64,000 nucleotides of DNA, taken from positions 4,652,501-4,716,500 of the forward strand of contig NZ_CP152407.1 of the NCBI RefSeq assembly GCF_038958875.1, given 5' to 3'. The notes under the pieces were generated by a model, which made no database searches, was not told the DNA's origin, and worked only from the letters and a program-made list of their open reading frames with translations. A program made the translations under genes and the position numbers. The stretch comes from Acidovorax sp. FHTAMBA (GTDB taxonomy: Bacteria > Pseudomonadota > Gammaproteobacteria > Burkholderiales > Burkholderiaceae_C). Within the stretch, counting starts at the first letter, position 1, and the number at the start of each line of letters is the position of its first letter. Shown in pieces: positions 39,609 through 49,032 of the stretch.

Positions 39609-40307
39609 ATGACCCGCATTGCCGTGATCGAAGACGACCTGCCCACCAGCAACCAGCTGGCCGGGTGGATACGCAGTGCCAAGAGCGGCATCGTCATCGA
39701 CCAGTGGTTCACCCGCGACGAGGCCGAGGCGGCGCTGGCCCGCGAGCACTACGACGCGGTGGTGCTGGACATCGAACTGGGCCGCGAGCGCCATGCGGGC
39801 GTGGCCCTCATCAACGCCATCAACAAGCTGCGCCAGGGCACGCCGGTGCTGGTGGTGTCCGCCATGCCGGCGGCCATTTATCGCAGCATCATGAAGGCGC
39901 TCGATGCATGGGACTACCTGCAGAAAACCACGTTCGAAGAGGCCGACTTCATCGAGACCTTTCTCGACATCCTGCGCACCACGCAATCACAGGCCCCCAC
40001 CAGCGCGGCCCCAGTGCCGGTGGGCGACGCGCTGGTGCTGGACCCGCTGTGGCAGCGCACCCCCACCTGGCGCGGCGAGCGCATCAACCTGCCGCTGACC
40101 GCCCAGCGCATCCTGGCCACGCTGCACCAGCGCAGCGGCGAGGTGGTGTCGTACGACGAACTGTTCGAGGTGGTGAAAAGCGGCCGCAACCGCGATAACG
40201 TGCGCAAGCATGTGAGCACCATCCGCGAGGCGCTGCGCGAAGTGGATCCGAGCTTCGAAGGCATTGAAAACGTCCCTATGCGCGGCTTCCGGTGGACTGG
40301 CAGATGA
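39609..40307 (+). CDS. DNA-binding response regulator with atypical winged helix
   Basis: This 232-residue regulator has a receiver (Asp9-Asp10 pocket, acceptor Asp54 in VVLDIELG) and a C-terminal trans_reg_C-type winged helix (about 155-230, QRILATLHQRSGEVVSYDELFEVV, RKHVSTIREALRE). The Thr/Lys of the receiver switch are visible (VVSAMPA, LQKTTF). It overlaps the sensor kinase by 4 bp (ATGA). The divergent SPFH operon is the nearest candidate target. Confidence 0.88.
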   Translation: MTRIAVIEDDLPTSNQLAGWIRSAKSGIVIDQWFTRDEAEAALAREHYDAVVLDIELGRERHAGVALINAINKLRQGTPVLVVSAMPAAIYRSIMKALDAWDYLQKTTFEEADFIETFLDILRTTQSQAPTSAAPVPVGDALVLDPLWQRTPTWRGERINLPLTAQRILATLHQRSGEVVSYDELFEVVKSGRNRDNVRKHVSTIREALREVDPSFEGIENVPMRGFRWTGR

Positions 40308-42436
40308 AGCGCCTGCTGCGCCGCCCTGCGCTGGAGATGCCCCGCCTGGGCCTGCCCGCGTTCCGCCTGCGCATCCTGGTCCGCAGCGTGTTTTTGCTGC
40401 TGGCCCTGGCCACCGTGGCGCTCAGCGTGGTGCTGTTGCAGGAGGAAAAGGAGCGTGCCTGGAAGAGCTACCAGCACGGCTTTGAGCGCAGCCAGTCGGA
40501 GGTGATGGCGCGCCTGCGCCACCCCTCGGGTCAGCTGGCGCTGCTCAACGCCGACCACCAGCCTCAGCGCGCCGGCAGCGGCCTGGCGCCCTTGCTGCTG
40601 CCGTACTCGGCCCTTGATTTCGACGACCAGAACAAGGCCCAGCAGGCGGTAGAGATGGCGGGCTGCGCGGTGCAGTACCCCGACGGTTCGTCGCTGTGCG
40701 CTGCAATTGGCAACAACCCGTACGCGGGCGGCTTCATCTACCTGGTGGGCAGCTTCTACGCAGGCGAACTGGTGCCGCGCGAGCGCGGGGTGCTGGCGCT
40801 GGTCGGCGTGCACCGCGCGCTCATTGCGCTCGATATGCGGGGCGAACAGTTCCGCTGGGTGGCGCCGTTTGAAGCCCTGGCCCCGCAGGGCACGGTCAGC
40901 ACGCGGGGGCGGCTCACGGGTTTTGTGGACACGGGCGACGCGGCGCTCGACATCCGCGCCCGGCCCGTGCGGGACTTTCGCGGCTGGCTGTGGCAAAGCG
41001 GCACCTGCCGCGACCTGGCGGGCGCCCTGCCCGGTTGCGCGCGTCGCACGTTTTATTCCGTCCGCCTGCCGGTGGAGCTGTTCCGCGAGGCGCTGTTCCA
41101 GAAGCGGCCCCTGGTGTGGCCCCCGGACGACTTGGGCGCCATGCGGCTGCGGGTGCAGATGCTGGCTCCGGGCACCAGCACCGCGCTGTTTGACAGCAAC
41201 ACCCCGGGCGCCCAGCCAGCGGCGTCCCTGGCCGAGGTGGCACGCACCCTGCTGCCCGGCGAGCGGGTGCAGATCCGCAAGCTGGGCAACAGCGACAGCG
41301 AGGCCATCGCCCTCAAGGGCACCGAGGTACAGGCCGAGCATTCGGCCCCGTGGCTGATCCGCTTCATCAGCTGGCTGCCGCTGGACCTGCGAAGCGGCGC
41401 CCAGGCCCGCCCGCCCGAGATTCCTTCGGGCCTCGATATCCTCGACACCCCCACGGGCAACTACGCCGTAACGTTTACCGGCAACCTGCGCGGGGTGGAG
41501 CTGGGCCTGGCGGCCGTGGCCACCCGCCTGTCGTGGTACCTGCCCGCCATGCTGGGGGCGATAGCGCTGGCCTGGCTGGTGGTGGAGGTGGGCCTGCTGC
41601 GCCGCGTGACGGCCCTCACCCGCCGCGCGGCCGCCGTGTCGTACAACGTGCAGCCAGGCCACACCGGGCCCCGGCTGGGCGACCTGGATGTGTCGGACCT
41701 GCGCGGATCGGACGAACTGGGCATTCTGGCCGGTGGGCTGGCCGACCTGCTGCAGCGCGTGAAGGACGACCTGGCCCGCGAGCAGCTGCGTGCCCAGCAG
41801 GAGCGCGACATGTGGCACGCCGTGGGGCACGAGATCATGTCGCCGCTGCAGTCGCTGATGGTGCTGCACGGGGCGCCTGGCGACCCCGGACACCGCTACA
41901 TCCAGCGCATGCAGCAGGCCGTGCATGTGCTGTACGGCACGGCATCGCCTGCCGAAGCCCTGGAGGCCGCCGACGTGACCGCGGGGCGTCTGGACCTGGA
42001 CGCCTATTTGCGCCATGTGGCGGACAACGCCCATTTCGCGGGCATCGACCAGGTGGTGTATGCGGGTGATGGCGAACCCGTCATCGTGCGGGCAGACGAG
42101 TTTGCACTGGAGGACGTGGTGACACACATCCTGCGCAATGCCGACCGCTACCGGCCTGCGGGCACGGCCATCACGTTGGCGCTGAAGGCGTCGGAATCCA
42201 CGGCCAGCGCCACGATCACCAACCAGGGCGCCACCATTGCCGAGGAATTGCTGGAGCGGATCTTCGAGCTGGGTGTGTCAGACCCCGGCCTGCCGCCACT
42301 GGCCAGCGAGGGCGGGCACCGCGGCCAGGGCCTGTTTGTGGCCAAGACCTACATGGCCAAGATGGGCGGCACTATCAGCGCGCGCAACACGGCGGACGGC
42401 GTGGCTTTCACGCTCACCTTCCAGCGGCTGGGGTAA
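40304..42436 (+). CDS. Membrane sensor histidine kinase
   Basis: This 710-residue kinase has membrane segments near 29-46 and 400-430 and a large periplasmic sensor of about 360 residues with no family I recognise. A HAMP-like linker, His509 (AVGHEIMSPLQSL) and an HATPase with N box RNADRYRPAG follow. The G1 box is TNQGATI (Asn in place of the usual Asp) and the G2 box is GGHRGQGLF. It has an ATGA overlap with the regulator, its evident partner. Confidence 0.88.
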   Translation: MKRLLRRPALEMPRLGLPAFRLRILVRSVFLLLALATVALSVVLLQEEKERAWKSYQHGFERSQSEVMARLRHPSGQLALLNADHQPQRAGSGLAPLLLPYSALDFDDQNKAQQAVEMAGCAVQYPDGSSLCAAIGNNPYAGGFIYLVGSFYAGELVPRERGVLALVGVHRALIALDMRGEQFRWVAPFEALAPQGTVSTRGRLTGFVDTGDAALDIRARPVRDFRGWLWQSGTCRDLAGALPGCARRTFYSVRLPVELFREALFQKRPLVWPPDDLGAMRLRVQMLAPGTSTALFDSNTPGAQPAASLAEVARTLLPGERVQIRKLGNSDSEAIALKGTEVQAEHSAPWLIRFISWLPLDLRSGAQARPPEIPSGLDILDTPTGNYAVTFTGNLRGVELGLAAVATRLSWYLPAMLGAIALAWLVVEVGLLRRVTALTRRAAAVSYNVQPGHTGPRLGDLDVSDLRGSDELGILAGGLADLLQRVKDDLAREQLRAQQERDMWHAVGHEIMSPLQSLMVLHGAPGDPGHRYIQRMQQAVHVLYGTASPAEALEAADVTAGRLDLDAYLRHVADNAHFAGIDQVVYAGDGEPVIVRADEFALEDVVTHILRNADRYRPAGTAITLALKASESTASATITNQGATIAEELLERIFELGVSDPGLPPLASEGGHRGQGLFVAKTYMAKMGGTISARNTADGVAFTLTFQRLG

Positions 42437-42631
42437 GAAGGTGTGAACGGTGGGCCGTCTGCAAGCGCCCATGGCGGGCATGCAGGGGGCGGCAGAACGG
42501 ACGGCTGCGTTCGGCGCTGTCCGACAGGGCGACAAAAACGCGTTGGCTACGCTGTAGCCATACCGTTCGCACCGCTGGCGGCCCACGCAAAAGGCCCGGC
42601 GGATGCGTGATCTACCACCCTGTTTCCAGTG

Positions 42632-42659
42632 CGCCAGTCGCCAGTCGCCAGTCGCCAGG
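42632..42659 (+). repeat. 7-bp tandem repeat just before a ribosome-binding site
   Basis: CGCCAGT occurs three times in tandem, followed by CGCCAGG, directly upstream of GGAG and the ATG at 42669. Copy number could slip and alter leader length or spacing, which is inference. Confidence 0.7.
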
Positions 42660-42668
42660 AGTTTTGTC

Positions 42669-43058
42669 ATGAAACGATTCACCATTGCCACCCCCGTCGT
42701 CGCCGCAGCCCTGCTGATGGCCTCTGCAGCCGCATCGGCCCAGTCTGCCACTGCCGGCAACGATGCCCGCGCCCGCTATGAGCAGGAGCGCCAGGCCTGC
42801 ATGACCAACAACAAGCAGGACACCCTGGCCACCTGCCTGCGCGACGCCACCAACGCCTACGACGCCGCCCGCAAGGGCCAGCTGAGCGACCCTGGCCCCA
42901 TTGCCATGGCCAACGCCACGCAGCGCTGCGAGGCCTTCCAGAACGCGCAGGACCGCGCTGAATGTGTGCGCCGTGTGGAGAGCGACCCCGCCAGCGGGTC
43001 TGTGTCCGGTGGCGGCGTGCTGCGGGAATCTGTCACCACCACTGTGGTCCCGCAGTAA
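42669..43058 (+). CDS. Small secreted protein with four cysteines, unknown function
   Basis: This 129-residue protein has a signal peptide (MKRFTIATPVVAAALLMASAAASA, cleavage about residue 24). The mature part contains Cys residues in two pairs (QACMTN..ATCLRD and QRCEAF..ECVRR), compatible with two disulfides. Its function is unknown. Copies of similar short periplasmic proteins are common in the family. Repeat CGCCAGT stands upstream; RBS GGAG is 8 bases from the ATG. Confidence 0.8.
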   Translation: MKRFTIATPVVAAALLMASAAASAQSATAGNDARARYEQERQACMTNNKQDTLATCLRDATNAYDAARKGQLSDPGPIAMANATQRCEAFQNAQDRAECVRRVESDPASGSVSGGGVLRESVTTTVVPQ

Positions 43059-43069
43059 CCGCCCAAGAA

Positions 43070-43136
43070 ATTTGAATAAAACTGGCTGCTAGCGCTTACC
43101 CCATAAGCGTTAGCAGCTATCAATAAAATAGCATAT
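43070..43136. repeat. R1 dispersed palindromic repeat, copy 6
   Basis: Core TAGCGCTTACCCCATAAGCG followed by TTAGCAGCTATCAATAAAAT. It sits in the convergent gap between the small secreted protein gene and rpe. Confidence 0.8.
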
Positions 43137-43161
43137 AGCCAGTCGTTGGCAAATGGCTGGT

Positions 43162-43842
43162 TCAAGCCAGCGATTGGCGCATGGCGTCGATCACACCGCG
43201 ATAGTCCGGCTTGCCAAAAATGGCGCTGCCCGCCACAAAGGTGTCGGCGCCCGCGTCGGCCACGCGGCGGATGTTGTCGGTCTTGATGCCGCCGTCCACT
43301 TCCAAGCGGATGTCCTTGCCCGACGCGTCGATGCGCTTGCGCACGGCCTCGATCTTGCGCAGGGCCGAGTCGATGAAGCTCTGGCCGCCAAAGCCGGGGT
43401 TGACGCTCATGATCAGAATGAGGTCGATGTCGTCGATCAGCCAGTCGAGCACGTCCAGCGGCTCGGCGGGGTTGAACACCAGGCCGGGCTTGACGCCCTT
43501 GGAGCGGATGGCCTGGATGCTGCGGTGCACGTGGCCCGAGGCATCGGGATGGAAGCTGATGTAGTCGGCGCCCGCATCCGCAAAGGCTGCGGCCAGGGCA
43601 TCCACGGGCTGGATCATCAGGTGCACGTCAATCGGCACGGCCGTGCCATCCACGGTCTTGGCATGGGGCTTGAGCGCCTGGCACACCATGGGGCCAAAGG
43701 TGAGGTTGGGCACGTAATGGTTGTCCATCACGTCAAAGTGGATCCAGTCGGCGCCAGCGGCAATGACATTGCGTACTTCCTCGCCCAGGCGGGCGAAGTC
43801 GGCGGAGAGGATGGAGGGGGCGATTCGGAATGTGCGGCTCAT
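43162..43842 (-). CDS. rpe: Ribulose-phosphate 3-epimerase
   Basis: This 226-residue TIM-barrel enzyme interconverts ribulose-5-phosphate and xylulose-5-phosphate. Metal and substrate residues are clear: [50 protein letters not shown]. No cbb (Calvin) genes lie nearby, so it serves the pentose phosphate pathway. Confidence 0.97.
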   Translation of the reverse strand: MSRTFRIAPSILSADFARLGEEVRNVIAAGADWIHFDVMDNHYVPNLTFGPMVCQALKPHAKTVDGTAVPIDVHLMIQPVDALAAAFADAGADYISFHPDASGHVHRSIQAIRSKGVKPGLVFNPAEPLDVLDWLIDDIDLILIMSVNPGFGGQSFIDSALRKIEAVRKRIDASGKDIRLEVDGGIKTDNIRRVADAGADTFVAGSAIFGKPDYRGVIDAMRQSLA

Positions 43843-43930
43843 CCCCCGATTGTCTCAAAGCGCAGCCGGTCTGGGGTTTTAGCCCCCTGGCACGCCCTGG
43901 GCGCAAATCTCCACGGTTACCATTCGCCCC

Positions 43931-44338
43931 ATGCCAAAGTACCAGTTCGACGTGAAAGTACTGCCTGAATACCTGCCCGAGCAGTCTGCGCCGGACACGG
44001 GGGTGTACAGCTTCGCCTACACCATCACCATCACCAACACCGGCGAATCGCCCGCGCAGCTGATTTCACGCCACTGGATCATCAGCGACTCCAGGGGCCA
44101 CACCGAAGAAGTGAAGGGCCTGGGCGTGGTGGGCCACCAGCCGCTGCTCAAACCCGGTGAATCCTTTCAATACACCAGTGGATGCCGGTTGCGCACTGCC
44201 AGCGGCACCATGCATGGCACCTTCCATTGCGTGACGGAAGACGGCGAGCCCTTTCACACCGCCGTCCCTCTTTTTGTGCTGGAGGCGACGAACCACGGCC
44301 CCTCGGGAGAGCCACTGAGCGGTCGGGTGCTGCATTGA
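43931..44338 (+). CDS. apaG: ApaG/Co2+ efflux-associated protein
   Basis: This 135-residue beta-sandwich protein has the ApaG core (YAYTITITNTGESPAQLISRHWIISD in slightly altered form, GVVGHQPLLKPGESFQYTSG, GTMHGTF). The biochemical role is unclear; in enterobacteria it is linked to cobalt resistance and the ApaH operon. It overlaps the next gene if that uses TTG. Confidence 0.93.
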   Translation: MPKYQFDVKVLPEYLPEQSAPDTGVYSFAYTITITNTGESPAQLISRHWIISDSRGHTEEVKGLGVVGHQPLLKPGESFQYTSGCRLRTASGTMHGTFHCVTEDGEPFHTAVPLFVLEATNHGPSGEPLSGRVLH

Positions 44339-46332
44339 GGCGCGTAGCCGCGGGCACCGACCTGGAAACCCTGCTGTCCTCGCTGGACCCGCAGGCACAC
44401 CTTGCCCACCGCCATCTGTGGCTGATCCATCTGCTGGAATGGGTGCGGGGGCGCCGAGATTCCGTGCCGGCCGCCGTGGGACGCGTGCAGCTGTTTCTCG
44501 ACGCGGTGCAATCCCGCCCTGACATCCAGGTGCGCCTTCAGGCGTGGTGGACGACACTGGTGGACCACGTGGACATCACCACCTTGCTGGCGGATTTCGG
44601 GTTTGCGCCCCGCACCGCCCTCGTGAGCGAGCTGGCCGAGCGGGTACGCAACAAACTGCTGCCCGGCAGCCCGGAAACCATCGACGCATCCGAACTCTTC
44701 ATGCTGGCATTGCCCAGCGAGTTCGATGCGCAGTGGCTGGCCGCGCTGGAGGAAACCCAGCTCAATCGCCTGGTCGGCCTTCTGTCAGGGACGGCTGGCG
44801 AAGCCTCCCCCGGCCCCTCGCGCTGGCACAAGGCCCTGCTGGACGCCATCACCTACTGCGCCGGCCAGATCCTTTCCACCGGTTTTGCGCCCGAGCTGCG
44901 GCTGCGCATGAGCGAGTCGGCCCGCGACGCCCAGCCTTTTCATGCACTGATCCGCGACGTGGAGAGCCTGCGCGTGGAGGTGCTGCACGCGCTGCGCACG
45001 CCCGACCGGCTCAACGAGGCTGCCCAGCGCCTGCGCGAACGGCTGGAGGCCTGCCGTGCCGCCGCCACCACGGTTTACACCCATTTTGAAGAGAACGGGA
45101 TCTCGGTCGGCCTGGTGTTTCGCCTGCGGCAGCTGCGCGAGCGCATCCTGCGCGTGCGCGAACTGCTGGAGTGCCTGCTGTCACCCAAGCCCGCCGTCAC
45201 GGCCGCGCGGCTCATGGCACATCTGGTGATGGTGGGGCAGGAGCGGCGCAGCCTGCGCGCCCTGGTGGCATCCAACTCCTCCCTGCTGGCGGCCAAGGTG
45301 GCCGAGCGCAGCGCCGAAACCGGCGAGCACTACATCACCCGTACGGGCGCCGAATACCGCGCCATGGTCCGCAAGGCAGCGGGCGGCGGCGCGGTGATGG
45401 CGTTCACGACGATGATCAAGTTCGGCCTGTATGCCCTTGCGCTTTCCGCGTTCTGGGGGGGCTTCTGGGCCGGTGTGAACTACGCCACCACCTTTGTGCT
45501 GATACAGCTGCTGCACCTCACGGTGGCCACCAAGCAGCCGGCCATGACGGCACCGGCCATGGCGGCCAAGCTCAAGGAGCTTGGCGCCAGCGGCGCGATC
45601 GACTCCTTCGTTGACGAGATCACGCACCTGGTGCGCTCCCAGGTGGCCGCCGTGCTGGGCAATGTGCTGGTGGTGTTCCCGGCCGTCATCGGGCTGGCCA
45701 TGCTGTTTGCGCTGGTGGTGGGCAGCCCTGCGCTCAGCGAACCCCAGGCCCTGCAGGTGTTTGAATCCCAGCACCTGCTGGGGCCTTCGCTCATTTTTGC
45801 GGGGTTCACGGGGGTGCTGCTGTTCGTGTCCAGCATCATCGCGGGCTGGACCGAAAACTGGTTCGTGCTCTACCGCCTGGATTCGGCCATGCACTACAAC
45901 CCGCGCATCACCGGCCTGCTGGGCCAGGAGCGTGCGGCGCGCTGGGCGCGGTTCTTGCGCGAGAACCTCTCGGGCTTTGCAGCCAACATCTCGCTGGGCT
46001 TCATGCTGGGCCTGGTACCAGCGTTTGCAGGGTTTTTCGGGTTGGGCCTGGATGTACGCCATGTCACACTGTCCACGGGCCAGGTGGGCGCGGCAAGCGC
46101 GGCACTGGGCCTGGAGGTGTTGCACCTGCCTGCCTTCTGGTGGGCGGCGGCCGCGCTGCCCTTGATGGGTGCGCTGAATGTTTCGGTGAGTTTTTACCTG
46201 GCATTCCGGCTGGCCCTGCGCGCACAGAACGTCAGCGGCGTAGACCGCTCCCGGATCTACGCAGCCATCCGTGCGCGCATGCGTTCGTCACCCCTGAGTT
46301 TCTTCACGCCAGAGCGCCGTACCGCCGCCTGA
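44335..46332 (+). CDS. Gcr-family protein (annotated as site-specific recombinase), multi-pass membrane protein
   Basis: This protein of about 665 residues has a long, mostly helical N-terminal half (to about 340). It then has five or six hydrophobic segments (TMIKFGLYALALSAFWGGFWAG; AAVLGNVLVVFPAVIGLAMLFALVV; SLIFAGFTGVLLFVSSIIAGW; ISLGFMLGLVPAFAGFFGLG; WWAAAALPLMGALNVSVSF). The family is historically called site-specific recombinase Gcr, but no recombinase catalytic motif is visible. The start is uncertain: TTG 44335 overlaps the apaG stop (TTGA); an ATG far upstream would run deep into apaG. Confidence 0.75.
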   Translation: MRRVAAGTDLETLLSSLDPQAHLAHRHLWLIHLLEWVRGRRDSVPAAVGRVQLFLDAVQSRPDIQVRLQAWWTTLVDHVDITTLLADFGFAPRTALVSELAERVRNKLLPGSPETIDASELFMLALPSEFDAQWLAALEETQLNRLVGLLSGTAGEASPGPSRWHKALLDAITYCAGQILSTGFAPELRLRMSESARDAQPFHALIRDVESLRVEVLHALRTPDRLNEAAQRLRERLEACRAAATTVYTHFEENGISVGLVFRLRQLRERILRVRELLECLLSPKPAVTAARLMAHLVMVGQERRSLRALVASNSSLLAAKVAERSAETGEHYITRTGAEYRAMVRKAAGGGAVMAFTTMIKFGLYALALSAFWGGFWAGVNYATTFVLIQLLHLTVATKQPAMTAPAMAAKLKELGASGAIDSFVDEITHLVRSQVAAVLGNVLVVFPAVIGLAMLFALVVGSPALSEPQALQVFESQHLLGPSLIFAGFTGVLLFVSSIIAGWTENWFVLYRLDSAMHYNPRITGLLGQERAARWARFLRENLSGFAANISLGFMLGLVPAFAGFFGLGLDVRHVTLSTGQVGAASAALGLEVLHLPAFWWAAAALPLMGALNVSVSFYLAFRLALRAQNVSGVDRSRIYAAIRARMRSSPLSFFTPERRTAA

Positions 46333-46505
46333 CACAAGGCGCTCAGGCCCCAGCAAGCAAGCGCCGCCCATGTCCTACAGTGAACGTTTGTTTCCGCCTG
46401 TAAATTCAGGCACCGCCAGGTACAACGCCCTCCCCGCGGGGGCGGCCCGCGCCTGGCTTCTTCACCCCGACGGGCCTGGCCCGTCTGACGCAGAGGTCCC
46501 AAGAC

Positions 46506-47765
46506 ATGAATGAAATCCTGACCTTCTGGGCGCAATGGCTGCGCCCCTCGGCCGGGTTGCCCACGGTGCAATGGTCACTGCTGCTCGCAGTAGCCGCCAT
46601 GGTGGGTTATCTCACGCAACGCCACACCGGGCTGCCCAAGGTGCTGGGCTACTCGCTGGTGGGCACCGCCGCCGGGCTGGCCGGTTTCAGCGGTGCCGTG
46701 TGGCCCTTGCAAGGCATCGGCCTGTTCCTTCTGGAGCTGGGCATCGCCCTGGTGCTTTTTGAGTGCGGCGGCCGCATCCCGCTGCGCTGGTTCCGCCACA
46801 ACCCCATGGTGCTGGTGCAGAGCATTGCCGAATCGGCGCTGACCTACTTTGCGGTGTACTGGGTGCTGGTGTGGCTGGACCTGCCCACGCAGGTGGCAGG
46901 CCCGCTGGCGCTGGTGGCGCTGGCCGCTTCGCCCGCCGTGCTCACCCGCGTGGTCGCCGACACCCGCGCGGCCGGCCCGGTCACAGAGCGCGCCATCGTG
47001 CTCACCACGCTTTCCACGCTGTATGCGCTCACGCTGGGCAGCGCCAAGGCCGAGCTGATCAATCGCCAGAGCCTGACGGTGGTGGAGACGGTGTACCCCG
47101 TGATGGTGGTGCTGGGCGTATCGATTGTGGTGGCGGCCGTTTTGGCCCTGGTGCTGCGCATGGCACTGCGCTTCATGAGCCCCACGAGCGAAAACACCTC
47201 CATGCTCTTTCTGGCGCTGGTGGCTGCGGGCACGGCGGTGGCTGCGCACATGGGTGGCTCTGCGCCGCTGGCGGCGCTGCTGGGCGGCATGCTGCTCAAG
47301 CAGCTCAACCCGCGCCCCTGGGCCTGGCCGCGCCAGTTGGGCAATGCATCGTCGCTGCTCACCATGCTGATGTTCGTGCTGGTCTCCACCGTGGCCGCGC
47401 AAGCCGACTGGAGCGCCCCCGTGGCCGGCGTGGTGCTGGCCCTGATTGCCGTGCGCCTGGTGGCCAAGGCCACGGGCGTGGCCCTGGGCAACGTGGGCAG
47501 TGGCGCCAGCTGGAAGCAGGCCCTGTGGGTGGGCTGTGCGATGACACCCATGTCGTCCATCGCGCTGCTGATTGCCTCGCAGTTCGTGCTGGCGTCGCCC
47601 TCCACGGGCCACGTGATTGCCGGGGTGGCGCTGCCCGCCATCTTGCTGATGGAAGTGCTGGGGGCCGTGATTGCCACCGTGGCCATTTACCGTGCGGGCG
47701 AAAGCTCCAAACCCTGGGCGCCCCTGACGCGCAGCAACAACGGAGAGAACAGCCGTGAGTCTTGA
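46506..47765 (+). CDS. CPA2-family cation:proton antiporter (KefB-like membrane domain)
   Basis: This 419-residue membrane transporter has about 12 hydrophobic segments and typical Na/H-exchanger blocks ([47 protein letters not shown]). The cytoplasmic TrkA-N nucleotide-binding domain of KefB/KefC is missing. It overlaps the next gene by 11 bp, so it is co-translated with the glutathione-type ligase. Potassium or sodium exchange is predicted. Confidence 0.87.
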   Translation: MNEILTFWAQWLRPSAGLPTVQWSLLLAVAAMVGYLTQRHTGLPKVLGYSLVGTAAGLAGFSGAVWPLQGIGLFLLELGIALVLFECGGRIPLRWFRHNPMVLVQSIAESALTYFAVYWVLVWLDLPTQVAGPLALVALAASPAVLTRVVADTRAAGPVTERAIVLTTLSTLYALTLGSAKAELINRQSLTVVETVYPVMVVLGVSIVVAAVLALVLRMALRFMSPTSENTSMLFLALVAAGTAVAAHMGGSAPLAALLGGMLLKQLNPRPWAWPRQLGNASSLLTMLMFVLVSTVAAQADWSAPVAGVVLALIAVRLVAKATGVALGNVGSGASWKQALWVGCAMTPMSSIALLIASQFVLASPSTGHVIAGVALPAILLMEVLGAVIATVAIYRAGESSKPWAPLTRSNNGENSRES

Positions 47766-48876
47766 AGCCTTCAACCATTCCGAACCCCTGACGCTGGGCG
47801 TCGAGCTGGAGCTGCAGCTCGTCAACACTAACGACTACGACCTGGCACCCTACGCCGAGGACATGCTGCGCCTCATGAAGAAAACCCCGCTGCCCGGCAG
47901 CGTGGTACCCGAGATGACGAACAGCATGATCGAGATCTCCACCGGCATCTGCCATTCGGCCAGCGAGGTGCTGGGCCAGCTCACGCCCATCCGCGATGCG
48001 CTGGTGAAAAATGCCGACAAGCTCAACATCGCCGTGGTGGGCGGCGGCACGCACCCCTTCCAGCAGTGGCATGAGCGGCGCATCTACGACAAGCCGCGCT
48101 TTCGCGAGCTGTCCGAGCTGTACGGCTACCTGTCCAAGCAGTTCACCATCTTTGGCCAGCATGTCCACATCGGCTGCCCCGACGCCGACGCCGCGCTACT
48201 CATGCTGCACCGCATGAGCCGGTACATCCCGCATTTCATTGCAATGTCGGCATCCAGCCCCTACGTGCAGGGGCAAGACACGGCCTTCGACTCGGCGCGG
48301 CTCAACTCCGTGTTTGCCTTCCCGCTCTCCGGCCGTGCGCCCATGGCCCTCACCTGGCAGGACTTCGAGGCGTACTTCAACAAGATGACGCGCACCGGCG
48401 TGGTCAAAAGCATGAAGGACTTCTACTGGGACATCCGCCCCAAGCCCGAGTTCGGCACCATCGAGATCCGTGTGTTCGACACGCCGCTCACCATCGAACG
48501 CGCCGCAGCCCTTGCGGGCTACGTGCAGTCGCTGGGCGCTTGGTTTCTGGCCGACCAGCCCTTCATGCCCGAGGAGGACGACTACCTCGTCTATACCTAC
48601 AACCGCTTCCAGGCCTGCCGCTTTGGCATGGACGCCGTGTATGTGGACCCGGCCACCGGCGACCACATGCCGCTGCGGGAACACATCCTCAAGACCATGG
48701 ACAAGATCGCCGGGCACGCCGCCGTGCAGGGCGCATCCAGCGCCATGCACATGCTGCGCACCGAGGTCGAAGCGGGCCAGAACGACGCGCGCTGGCTGCG
48801 CCAGCGCCAGAGCGAAGAGCAGCTGCTGGCCGAGGTGAGCCGCCAGGCGGCGCAGCGCTTTCGCGGCATGAGTTGA
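47755..48876 (+). CDS. ybdK: YbdK-type carboxylate-amine ligase (glutamate-cysteine ligase 2 family)
   Basis: This 373-residue GCS2-family enzyme has [19 protein letters not shown] and a [15 protein letters not shown] metal/nucleotide region. The family shows weak gamma-glutamylcysteine ligase activity in E. coli YbdK; the natural substrate is unknown. GTG start with AACGGAGAG 8 bases upstream. Proximity to a KefB-like exchanger suggests a link with thiol or electrophile stress, which is inference. Confidence 0.9.
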   Translation: MSLEAFNHSEPLTLGVELELQLVNTNDYDLAPYAEDMLRLMKKTPLPGSVVPEMTNSMIEISTGICHSASEVLGQLTPIRDALVKNADKLNIAVVGGGTHPFQQWHERRIYDKPRFRELSELYGYLSKQFTIFGQHVHIGCPDADAALLMLHRMSRYIPHFIAMSASSPYVQGQDTAFDSARLNSVFAFPLSGRAPMALTWQDFEAYFNKMTRTGVVKSMKDFYWDIRPKPEFGTIEIRVFDTPLTIERAAALAGYVQSLGAWFLADQPFMPEEDDYLVYTYNRFQACRFGMDAVYVDPATGDHMPLREHILKTMDKIAGHAAVQGASSAMHMLRTEVEAGQNDARWLRQRQSEEQLLAEVSRQAAQRFRGMS

Positions 48877-48878
48877 CC

Positions 48879-48960
48879 CCCCCTGAGCCGCTTCGCGGCT
48901 TCCCCCCAGGGGGACGCCGCCCGTGCGGCGGGGCGGCCCTTGCACGGCGGCCGCTGGCCT
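48879..48960 (+). repeat. R2 dispersed 3'-end repeat, copy 5
   Basis: It begins with CCCCCTGAGCC 2 bases after the ybdK stop, has the CGGCTTCCCCCCAGGGGGACG hairpin region and ends with GGGGCGGCCCTTGCACGG. Orientation matches ybdK. Confidence 0.8.
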
Positions 48961-49032
48961 GAAGCACGCCAGTATCCAGCCGCGCAGGCCATCATGACGC
49001 GCAGCCATTGAACCACCGGACAATCCAGCCCC

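Noticed and set aside
39914..42127. 737-residue minus-strand frame opposite the sensor kinase
   Set aside because: Composition of an antisense frame (His/Arg/Gln-rich); the kinase and regulator explain the region.
13781..42436. Inactive kinases because of altered G1 boxes (SNGGTI, TNQGATI)
   Set aside because: Such variants occur in functional kinases of the same subclass, and N and G2 boxes are present; not evidence of inactivity.
42632..42659. Tandem CGCCAGT considered as CRISPR
   Set aside because: Units are 7 bp with no spacers and no cas genes nearby.
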